From: Cyclina sinensis
Taxonomy: Eukaryota > Mollusca > Bivalvia > Venerida > Veneridae
Direction of reading: 5' to 3'
NCBI GenBank assembly: GCA_012932295.1
Contig: JAAONU010000014.1
Location: 3,785,063 to 3,849,062, forward strand
DNA length: 64,000 nt
Position numbers and translations under genes: made by a program
Shown here: positions 36,601 to 49,300 of the stretch, one piece after another
Numbering within the stretch: the stretch's first letter is position 1
How the letters are laid out: each line of letters opens with the position of its first letter
Notes under the pieces: model-generated
Databases searched by the model: none
What the model saw: the letters and a program-made list of their open reading frames with translations, nothing else
Told to the model about the DNA's origin: nothing

Positions 36601-39600
36601 AATCAAAATATCTTTTTCTGTAAGACTAGAATCTTGCTTAGCTTCAACCATCTAATAGAAATAAACTGAAAAAAGTTGAAACATGATTATGAGCACTTAC
36701 TTTCTGAGTTCCCACAGGAATTGACAAAAGACTCTGCACATATAAAAACCACATCCATGTAGAGTGAATTTGTTTGAAACAATTATTATCATTCAAAAAC
36801 CAAAGCAGACTCTTCTGATTTCAAGAATTGAGAATTGTACAGACAAAGTTCGAAAAGCAAAACATGACTAAGTTCAGTCGTCTCAATGATTCTGATTACT
36901 CTCTGAGTTTGCAAAGGTGATATAAGCTTTAGTTACATCCAGAGTTTTATATCAGTATAAAGTTATGCCATATGGGATGAAACATGCACCAGCTACATTT
37001 CATTTGTTTGTTTACATGTTGATTTCTGGTTTAGATAATTGTGCCACGTTACATTGATTATACCATTGTCTCTGAAGAATGGGACTAGCATCTTCAATTT
37101 CTTTGATCAAATATAGCAGTCCAAGTTGCTAAGAATGAAATATGTCATGCTACTCACAGTTATAGGACATGTTTTGGGGCAAGGTCAAGTAAAACCACCA
37201 CAAAAATAGCTGTATCTGTCTCAGAATTACCTGTGCCTATATTTTAAAGACAGCTGATGAGATTTCTAAGTAATAGAAGTTTCTTGAAAATCTACAGTTT
37301 TATCTTCCTTACTCAAAGAAACTTGGACATATTTACTGAAGAAAAGAAAAATAAATCATCTGAAGGGACAAATGTCAAAATGCCGTTGATATGCGTAAAG
37401 CTGTACTAAAAATGTTTATTGGTTCATATAGCACCAGGCTTAAGCAACTCAAGTCAATTGTCTTCTGACATAAATACTGATAAGATAATGTAACAAGACG
37501 ATAACAGTGGAGTTGGTATTGTCAGTTACCTTTTGGAAGAGTTTTACCAACATCAGAGAAATACTTCTACAATTCAGAAAGAGTTTGACATTCATCTATA
37601 ATGGTATTTAGTGATCAGAATCACCTGTGCTTTCTAAATAAGATGAAAAAATGAAAAAAAAATGTTAAGTTGGAGTTTGTATTGACAAGAATATGATCTT
37701 GGAAAATAGGACACATTAAAGAAAGCTTGCTGGAGGGTGTAGCTTTGGTTTTGATGATATTTTGGATTTTAAGCTATCATTGTAATAACCTATCACATTG
37801 ACATTTAAATGTTTAGCCTTTCCAACAGTCCAAAAGTAGCTTTGCGCAACTTCAACATACTACTCATACACAATATTGCATACTCTTTAAAATGATCATA
37901 AATAGGAATAAAAAAATGATGTATGCCATTTTAGTAAAATGTTGTAGTTCAATGTTCTTATGCCAGTTGCCACAGAATTGTGTTCCTGTTTTTTTTTTAA
38001 GGCACCAGAAGGAGGGGAGGTGCCAGGAGGAAATATGGCCAAACCAGACATTGATGTAAGTGATTGACACCTGTTGTTCTAATTCATTGAAATAACAATT
38101 TAAGTGTTTCAGCAGGAGCAGATCAGTAGTCTAGTGGAAACATAATAGACTGGTAATCCAGGGGCTGAGAGTTTGATCCACTGCTCCTCCGCTAACATTA
38201 CTAATTGTCTTTCAGATGAGATGTTAAACCAAGGTCCCATGTATCTGTGCTATACACTAAGCACAGGAAAGAACCAAGGGTGTCTCTGGAATGGGATGCT
38301 TTCTATATTTTGCACTATCTGTAGAACCTAAAATAACTTACGTCTACAGGGGGGATTGGTCATATTGGCATCCAGTGATGATAGAAAGAGGAACTTTAGC
38401 ATTTGTGAATCAGTTTTATAGCTAATTAGTAATGCAAAAAACAGAGTATCAGATGTCCAATCTTTTTTGTCAAGGCTAACAAGGAGTAAACTTCTTATGT
38501 AATGCTTTGTCATAGCTCTTTTGCAGAGTTAAGTTATATGGTAATGATTTAAATGAATAAATACCTTTTCTGTGATATATTAACACAGATATTTAAATGT
38601 CTATCCTTGTAGGAGAAGACATAAATAAAATATTGCTCTAGAAAAAATAATATAAATGCTATGTAAACATAGCACAATAAAGACTAATGAATAAATATGT
38701 TTACTCTGATATTATAAGACATATGTCACTACAGGGATGGATCAAGATAAACAAGAACAGATACAAGTTTTATGTGGTACTCAAGAAACACAGACTATGC
38801 TATTACCAGAATGCTGATGTAAGTAAATCAAACTGTTGTAATAACACACAAGTAAATAAGATTTCATTTGTACTTGTTTGAGGATACAAGTCTTCACCTG
38901 TAAATTTTAGGTGTGCTATGACTGTGTGATGAACCTCCAGGATCATTTATTGTCAGCTCTTAAGGCTGCTGGTTAGCTTCATTTCTCATTTTTTGATGCC
39001 ATACTCATTTGAAATGAAATTAATCTTAAATCATTTCCTATCATATTATTCTAGATTGTATAGTAAAATTTCTTTAATGCTGTTTTTATACCACTTATAT
39101 GCAGTCTGTTATATCCATATTCTGATTGGTCAATTATAAAACTGGTGCAATATCTATCCAGTCAGACATAACATATTTGATGCTGGTCTTAGGTATTTTA
39201 TCATTATAAACAATATCTAAAGAATTTAAAATTGTTATCTTGATGTCATGTAGAAAATATGTATTGATTGTTCTTTATTCAGGATTACAAAATGGCATCC
39301 CCATTACATGAAATAGACATGAAACTGTCATCTGTGAAGGAGGTGGATAGGACTAAATTACAACTCAATACACACTACAGCACTTTCCTGTAAGTATTTT
39401 GTCAAGACCTAGAATAAATCAAGTAATAAGAAACAGGTACTTGCCTAATATTTACTAAACTTACATTTAATGAGAGGTTGATTGAGGTTTTGTGTATTTA
39501 ATGAACCATTTTTTTCCACCAGTAACTTGGTCTTTTTAGATGTTCATATATGTCATCCAGAGCTATAGTTCGTGTGCATTTGTTAATAGTTACTTTGTGC

Positions 39601-40337
39601 AAATTGAAGAAAGAGTCTTTCATAAGTATAAAACAACTTGTTGCTTACATATAACTAGCTATGGTATATTCCCTCTTGTTATGAAACCTTGCTTTATCCA
39701 GATGTTTTCATGTTATAGTTTTGTTATCTTTACATACATCAAAATAATTGAAGAGAATTGGATGTGTTAGACTGCCCTTGTTAATGAAACAGCTAGCTAG
39801 TAATTGCAAAAATTTACATGTTATAAATTTGTTACAACCCTGTATTTGTGTACCAATTACATATTACAGGTTAAATTTTGAGAGTTCATCTGATGCCTCA
39901 AATTGGAAGATGGCAATTGAAGAAGCAATAACAGATGCTTTAGGAGATAATTCTGTATGTTGATTTATAGTGTTTGCATGCATGTGGAATCTGTTTACAA
40001 TAAATGAGAGATTTTAAAGTTACAGCAGTCACAACAAGAAAGTTTTATAAATATTTTCCTAGTGCTTTTTTTGGTGCTTGAAATAAGGATTTGGAAACCT
40101 GCATGGTAATGCAGCCCCCACAGATTTTTGTATAAAGAAGTTTCAGACCCCGTGTATTTGAGACCCATTGTAAATGAACCTCTAGCCTTGGAAATAAGTG
40201 TTTGCCTTATAAGGAGTCTTAATGTATGCTCATATGGAAGCATGGTTTATTTCTGCATGTGAAACTGTGCTGAGCATTTTATTTTTTTGATTAATTCAGA
40301 AGAAAAAAGAAACAGCATCCTTGTTGTAGTAGAAGTT

Positions 40338-40368
<31 letters not shown>

Positions 40369-43300
40369 GGGTGGGGGGGGGGGTTACTTTGTTATTTTGT
40401 AGATGATTGTGTTGTAATAACATTTGTCATAAAATTTTGACTTGACTTAACAATTTCACTATACATGTACTGACAAAATTAGATGTAGAAATTATAGTTT
40501 CGTAATTGTGTTTGATTGTAGATTTTAGACCAGGTAAAGGAAAATCCTGACAACAGGATATGTGCTGACTGTGGGGCTCCTGGTAAGATTATACTTGCGT
40601 TTTGTTGAAGCCACTTGGCTGCAAAATGTTGCCACTTGGCTGCAAAATGTCATCTCTGGACATAAAATCAAGTTTCAGTTCCATTTTCTTTTTGGTCATT
40701 GAAAGTTGAAGAAGCAAGGATGTGATTTCAAGAACTGTAAAGCATTCTTACAAATAAATGATTAAATCATACATGTAGTTAGTTCAGTTTATCTTATAAT
40801 GTTCAAGTGAACTATGTAAAAAATCTATCTACCTGAAAATGTATTTCCTCTGTTTTCAGTTTAACATTATTATTGTTTGTCAGCTAAATCAGCAGTTCAG
40901 TTTTGAAAATAAGAAAGATGTTTCCTCCATGCTATAAAGGGTTTGACAAATAATAACATCTTTTCTTAAAAAACAACAAAAAACAACAAAAACCAAAACA
41001 GATGCCTTATCCTTATGCATGTTGAAGTGAAACAAAAGGAATTCAACTGCAGGTCACCATATTCTTTCATTACAGATGCCCACTGGGCTTCCATGAATCT
41101 TGGCATTGTGTTGTGTTTGCATTGTGCAGGGATACATAGAGGCTTTGATCCCAGACTGTCAAGGATTCGATCTCTGAGAATGGACACTAGAGTCTGGAAC
41201 TCCAGTCTAATTGAGGTATGTTTATCACTTTGCGTGAGATAGTAATTCTTAAAAAATGTACAAATCAGAACATATTTTGACTTACGCGTCTTACCCAAGC
41301 AAATAGGTAATAGTGGCCCCAAAATTATTAGGTACATGTACCATGACTGTGACCATTGCTATATTTTGGGGGGCATTCATGTCTTTGACACAGTTCTTGT
41401 TTGGGACTGTAGTTGATTTAATTCAAACTTAAATTTTACAGCAGTTCATAATTTAGAAATGAGCTCTTGTATTTATTCCACTAAATAATTCCTTGTTCGA
41501 ACCATATTCCAGCAGTGTGGAACTCAGTTTATTTTGATAGTCTGAGTGTTTATTTGGAGTGCACATATCTCCGGATTTAACTGTTACATTTAAAAACATT
41601 TTAATTTTCAGATGTTTAAGGAGATAGGCAATGATAATGCAAATAATTTCTGGTTGAGGAATATGCCCCCTGGTGTAAGCATATATGTAGATACAAATAG
41701 TGAGGCCAGGAAGCAGCATATACATAACAAATACAAGGATAAAATATACTGTGATAAACACCCCAAAGCAGAGACCAAACAGCAGTTAAATGAGGTAAGT
41801 GATTTGTCAAGGTCATTTAAGGTTATAAGAAATGAAGATCGGAAGCACAAGACGTTGTCAGGGTCTGGTGCATACCTTCCTATGACTGTGTTAGGGAATT
41901 GATTCTTTGGCTCAGTGGTTAGAGTGTTGGTCTCAATACGTAAGATCGGAGTTTGAATCCCACTCTGGGTTGTGTATTCTAAGATGTATTGCATCTTTCT
42001 GTTATGGACTTTCTTGTTCGTAAGAAAGTTAATTGGCATAACAAAGAATTATATGCTACTATTGGTAATAGGTCCTGTAAAAACTACAGTCATTTTTTAA
42101 GCCTTCTTGAAACAAGTCGAGCTGTTGAAACAAAAAGGAGATTATACAGTATTGAATAAATATTGAATATCAGGACTTGTAAAATGTAGTCATTTTCAAG
42201 CATTTATTTAACAACTGAAGCAATTAGAAAGTTGTTAATACAAGGGAGAAGAATTATTTAATAATTGTTAATAATGTCTCTCTCCTTTTCTCTCTCCCTC
42301 CCCCCCCCACACACAGCACATAAATGATTTTGGCAAAGTTGTCCTTCCTTTTGTCCATCTTAAATCTTGCTTTGGCCGTATATTAAAAACTGTTTGAGAT
42401 AAAGTCGTAAAACTACTGGATTTTTTATCAGCACACACCATTGTGCACATGTGATTTTGTTTTTGAGGAAGCCTAGTAAGAGGGGAGTAATTGGCCTTGA
42501 TCTGTTGATCTTCAACCCCTATGGTCTTTTGCTCTTTAGTCCCCTACCATTGTTAACACTAGAGTGGACTATAAGTTTGTCCCCATTCTGTCCTTCTAGA
42601 AATTTAGATTCTGTGATACCATAAAAAATGTACAAGTAAAATTGATGCCACTTGGTATATGAATAGATTGCAATATGGAAATTATACATGTCACTTTTTT
42701 CCTCAGATCAAAATTCTGCATTTTTATGGTTGTCATAGCAAAACCTTATGATGATAACTTCTTTCGTATTTCTAAGACTACTGATTTGAAACTTAGTATG
42801 CTTGATCACAGTAAGTGTGGATGTGTGTGACACATTTTTATATGCCTGGGCATATTTTGATATGGTCTGTCTGTTAGCAGTTTGGTTTCTAGAGAATAAC
42901 TTGAGTAACTCTTTGGCTTATATTCTTTTAACTTCATATGATTATTGCCCACATTGATTGGATGACCCCTATTGGTTTTGGAGTGAGTAGCTCAAAGATC
43001 AAGGTCATAGTGACCTTAACATTGAAAACCATTTCTGCCATGTAACTTGACAATCATTGTTATAGAGACTTCAAACTTTATATCATGATTGCACACATTG
43101 AGTTGATGACCCCTATACATTTTGGGGTCAATATGTCAAAGGCCAAGGTCATGGTGACCTAAATGTTTAGAATTATTTACACTCTGTAACTCAACAACCA
43201 TTTGTCATATAGACTTTAAAATTCATATAATTTTTGCACACATTGAGTGAATGACCCCTTTTGACTTTTGGGTCAGTAGGTCAAAGGTCAGGGTCACAGT

Positions 43301-46300
43301 AACCTCAGCACTGAATACTATTTCCACTGTAAAACTTCATAACCATTTGTCATACAGACTTCAAACTTCATTTGATGGTTGATTACCTTGAAAAAATGAC
43401 CCCCTGTACATCTTAGGATCAGTAAGTCAGATATCAAGGTCACAATGACCTAAACGCTGAATACAACTTGGCAACGACTTCCCATACAGACTTGAAACTT
43501 CATAGGATGATTGTCATCATTGATTACATGACCCCTATACTGTTTGGGATAAGTACATAAAAGGTTCAAGGTGACAGTCAACTAAACAATCACTATTTCT
43601 GCACTATAACTTGATAACATGCATCACAGCATGAACTTCAAAACTTCTGAAAGACTGACATTTATACAAATTATAAAACCTAAAATTCAGATATGATAAA
43701 GATCTATAAAACCCTAAAATTAAAATTATAAAATTACAGAATATTATAAATAAAAAACCAGAAAATAGAAATTTAAAGCAAATCATTAATTCCAAAGCCT
43801 AAGGTTTCCTTCCCTTATATCACAAATGCATCATACTTAAAAAAAACACCCTTCGGGCATATTATGCTCCGGCCAGGGAAACTCTTGTTTTAAGTGCACC
43901 AATGTGCATGCTGTGGTTTTATGGCATGTCACGGCAAAATCTTGTAATGCAAACTACTTCAGAATTTCTTGGACTATCAGTTTGAAACTTTGTGTTAACT
44001 AAGTGTACATGTTTGTGATGCAATTCTTATGCCCACTAATACATGCTCTCAAGATTAATTGCCCAGCATAGCAAAATCGTATTGGAAGGACTTCCACATT
44101 TCTAAGACTGTCTAATTTAAACTTAATATACATGTTCACCAGTATGTTTAGGAATGTGTGTGACATATTTTTCATGCACGCCATTGCCCACTCTGAGGTT
44201 TTACGGCCATTATAGCAAAGTCTTGTTTTGCAAACTACTTCCACATATAAGGATTATCAATCTGATTCTTGGTTTGCATGTTATGATGGTACCACCCCTC
44301 CAAGTCCACTGGGGTACCAAATCCATCCAATCAGGCCTAGAGCTGGGGATTGAAAGGGTGTTTACTACCTACCAGTAAGAATTTTTTTTTTAAATGAAAA
44401 GAAAAAGAAAAAAATAGGGTGATGGCAATACCCCTAGCTGTGGGGTTGCAGGAGGAGGGGATTTGGTATGGACTTGGAGGGATAACCCTATCTGGGATTG
44501 TGTACTACCCTCTGATAAAAAAAAAAATATGGACTTCTAAAAACATGACAAAAAATGATGGTGGGGTTGGTGATACCCCTAGCTAGGGATATCCTGCTAG
44601 CTTCCCCAACTCTTTTCTTGTCTTACAATACACAGTATACAGACCTGTTGATATAGCTACTTGTTCCTCCTGAAATATTAACCTCATAGACATAAAATTC
44701 TGTTAAAATGACTGATACCAAGTCTGAAATGGTGCCCTGAAATAAAATTGTTGACAATATATTATGAAAGTAAGTTATGTGTTGATATTAAGTCTACACA
44801 AGCTATGTGGAAGCAGAAACTACAGTGGCAGTGATACAACTCTCTGAAACCTGTAATTATGGATAGCCTGCAGTATTCACAATCGGTGACTCCTCAAATA
44901 GATCTTGGCTGACTGCCATTAATGTGGTAGGTATTTCAACGCTCAAGAGCAGCTGCTGTTGATAGATCAGAAACCATACTTTCGCTTTTTTATCAATGAC
45001 CATTCAGTTCAATTCCCCTAATTCTGTCATCTCTTAATTACCTCTTGACAAGACTTAAACCAGGGTGCACAGCTTTTCATCCCAATATGTATTTGCATGT
45101 ACTTGCTGTCTTATGGTCAGTTATGTCCAAACAGGGGGCATTATAAATATCATAAAGCTGCTACATAAATTACATGCTTTTATTTCCTTTAATTCTGCTC
45201 TGCCCAAGTCACAATAACATGCAATGGAAGTGCAAGGATGTGTAGATGGGAAGACATATTTTTTGATAGAAAAAGCAACCCTCTAGTTATTGCCATGTAA
45301 AGAAAACTGCACACGTTACTGAAACTTGTCAGCTGCCTGCCATATGTAATATTGGTATTGATCTTCTTATGAAAAGATTGGACTGGCAGGGCTGGAAAAC
45401 GTATATGGAATTCAAATCTTGAATATGATCCTCTGACTGATTGCAGTATTTAAGGAAAACTTGAAACTGTAATCTTCCATTTTTATAAGTTATTGAAGTA
45501 TATTTCTGCCAAACAACTTATACGCTTACTGATGTATAACTTTTTTCATAAAAGATGTCAAATATCCAGTTATTCATTTATCTTAACCAGGACAGAATTG
45601 TATGTAGTTAGCCTGCCACCACTTATAGTAATCAAAGCACTGAGAGTACTGTCAGAAGCGAAAGTAAAAATGTTTGAATATTGTTCTTTGTCATAGCACT
45701 CATGTGATAAGAATCATATCAATTCCTTCAATTGTTTTTTTGATATGCTCTAGAAAAGCATAATTTCAACATAAAATTAATGGAGATAATTTTTTGAGTT
45801 GTGATGTACAGATGTGACAGGAGACACTATGGTCATTTGAAATTCTTATAAGAGCATTGCATTTGATGTATGTTAAGAGCAGTGACTTAATTAAATTAAT
45901 TTCAAGAGTGCTATGGAGCTATTCAATAATTGCTGCTATGCATTTCACTTAAGATGAATAACTTTGTGATTGTAAATGTTCAAGATACTGGTATTTATAC
46001 AAAAATTTAATTATTTTCCATGTGAAAAAGGGGAATAACTCTAGAAACACTGATCGCTTTGTAATGTCCATTGTGGTACAGATGTGCCTTGTTCTCAGTA
46101 GCAAGTATGCTGTCACAAGTTTAGTATGCCAAGAATGAGTACAATATTTTGGATATTTTTCAATTTTTTTATATCAGTAACCAATTTTATAAAAAATTTC
46201 AAGTTGAAAATGGGCAGAACTCTAAAAACAAGAAATGGCTTGTTTAACGGAAACCTCAAATACATAAATGTGATTGGCATAAACACAATATATTGCTAAT

Positions 46301-49300
46301 TTATCGCTGTGAATATGGACAGTTGATAATATAACAACGGTTGATTTTTTTTTTCTGGTCAAGATTCGGGAAAACAGATAAATATATTGACAATTTAATC
46401 AACATGCAAACTAAAAGCAAGGATGTTAAAAGAAAATTTAAGCACATTTATTAGGGGAAAATATTTGAGTTATTCTGATTGATTTGACAACAAAACAACA
46501 GAAGAGTATTATCAGCACTGTCGAAAGAGTGATTGGTTGTTCGTGTACGTTTTCGTGTTTACATGTTCTCATTACACGCATTCGGAATTACTAGATGATT
46601 ATCAAAGGGCTGAGAAGTTGTGATTGTTTCAATACGTAGTAAATTTTATTAATGAAACTTTTGCGGATGAATACTAAATTAATAACTTGTTAGTTTTCCA
46701 GATTGATTTGCCAAAAAATTTAAATTATACCTCATGCTTTCAAAATCAACAGAATTCTGCAATATCAAAGCACTTCTACCAAAATTACAATGAAAACTCA
46801 TACAACCTGAGTTACTACTTTTCAACGCGAATGTATGGATAAGAGGCAGTCATGTGATTGTAATTACAAAATCTGGTGTGCAGCGTTAGAAGCTTTTGCT
46901 TCTAAAAGGGTAACAGTAATGTCAGGGATCAGACATCAAGAAAATTGTCAGCATATAAAATAAACTTTTGTACTTGTCATATAAGAAAAAAAGTCTAAAT
47001 GATGGAATGATGAATTAGTTACTAAAACAAAAGAAATCAGATTCACTATTTAATCTAAGTGAAGTTATTCTTTATTACACAAATTCTGATTTTTAGTTAA
47101 AGAACAGTATACAGCTAATGTATGATTATTAAAATTTGACATATTTAGTATGAGACAAATCAAAAAGCCGATACACAACAGTTGTGAGTCATACGATAAA
47201 AATGAAAAATAAATTTAATGGTATGTTAAAAAATCTGTCAAGTTGTAGGGAGCTGCTGAATGTTAATGCAGTATTAAAACTTTCAGCCAGACAGTCCTTG
47301 TTCTGTTCTGTTCTGACAGTTCTGTTGTAGATGCTCTTAAGGTATTTGAAATAAGTTTTGTGTGATGAGATAAATTTATAGCATGCTTTCACTTTATTTC
47401 AAGTACTATTCACAAGATGTACTAGCACATGAGTTTGATATTTAACACTTAATGAGCAACAATTGAAATTTTTTTGTCTGCTAAGTTTAAGTTTTATTTT
47501 GTTTTAAGGAGTGTAAAAACAAGTATTAAGGAAAAAAAATGCAATAAGTTTGTTAACATTGTATAATGTAGGAAGGTCAGTTTATGTCGAAGGTCAGGAA
47601 ACACGTCATGCTTTAGTAGCCAACTGGTACAGTTATTACCATGATCAAATATACCTTAATAGTATATCTCATATATCTGGGCAAAGAAGCATGTTGTTCA
47701 GTAATGTATAACTGTAGTTATAGTCTCAGTTTTGCTAAGTACATTGTGAGCATATAGTTAAAAGCAAAGAATCATTCAGCCATAGTTCAAGCTTAAGAAT
47801 AGAGTTACACTACAACTGTAAAATCTGATAGTAATTGATGGATCCCTGACCCCTCACATTTGCATGCTTTAACAAAGAAGTGCAGTTATATTTTCACCAC
47901 AAACAAGTATTTAACAATTCGATGAATACAGATACAAATTTGATTAGAATCAATAGCATGAATAAGAATAAGGTAGAGCTACTACCAATATAAACTTTGT
48001 TGTATAGTACTGTAATTACCTGTTACTGTTTGACACGTTTTTGTTGAGTTTTGAAAGAAAAGATTTGCCCTGTAATCAGTGAATTTAATTTTGATTAATA
48101 CCATGTGACTTGAAATCAGTATATCCTCATTCTGGTTAAAACCCTATGCCTTGTAATCCATGAATCTTAGTGTATTAATAATTTAATACCCTATGCCTTG
48201 TAATCCATGAATCTCAGTGTTATTAATACACTATGCCTTGTAATCCATGAATCTTAGTGTATTAATACCCTATGCCTTGTAATCCATGAATCTCAGTGTA
48301 TTAATACCCTATGCCTTGTCATCCATGAATCTTAGTGTATTAATACCCTATGCCTTGTAATCCATGAATCTCAGTGTTATTAATACCCTATGCCTTGTCA
48401 TCCATGAATCTTAGTGTATTAATACCCTATGCCTTGTAATCCATGAATCTCAGTGTATTAATACACTATGCCTTGTCATCCATGAATCTTAGTGTATTAA
48501 TACCCTATGCCTTGTAATCCATGAATCTCAGTGTTATTAATACCCTATGCCTTGATGTCAGTAAATTTCTTGATTAAAAGCACTGTGCTTTCTGATTTAA
48601 TCAGTAATTTTTATTGTGGTTAATACACTGTGCCTTGTAATAAATGATTCTTATTCTGATTAAAACCAGTTATTTATGATCAGTGAAGCTCATTTTGATT
48701 AAAAACCCAATACCTTGCTAACAGTGAATCTCTTGTACTCTTGTACTCTTTACTTTGTAAACAGTGAATCTCATGATTAAAAACTATACACATTGTAACA
48801 AGTGAATATCATGCTTATAACCCTACCCTACACATTGTAACAGTGAATCTCATGCTTAAAAACCCTATACTTTATAAACAGTTAATCTCATGTTTAAACA
48901 CTCAAAGCCTATAACTAGTGAATCATTTTGATTAAAATCCCTGTGCCTTGTAATCAGTGAAACTTATTTTTTATTAGAAACCTTATGACTTAAAATCAGT
49001 GAATTGTTGTAAGTTAATCTGTTTGTGATAGATAATTTTTTGCCTTGTTATTAATACATCTGTTTTAAATGCAATCTAACACTTATTAATTATTCTCTTC
49101 ATGGAAGATGAGTGGTTGTGCTTATCCTAACAATATGGACAGAATGACAGTGGGGACATAAAATAAAACACTATTGTACTTAGTAAATGCTATTATCTCA
49201 TTTGCTCTGGTTTGTAGTACTTGTAGTAGATAGTTTTTAGCTCATCTGAGCACATGCTTAGCGTGAGCTTTTTTCATAGCCCTGTGTATGCCAAACTTTG

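Noticed and set aside
41608..42039. 143-codon minus-strand frame
   Set aside because: Antisense to the ArfGAP exon at 41612-41794, whose + strand coding is certain.
45493..45696. 67-codon open frame in the large intron
   Set aside because: No domain, no splice signals in matching phase, and composition like the intron.
48131..48550. CRISPR-like array
   Set aside because: No unique spacers; whole units repeat, and the genome is eukaryotic.
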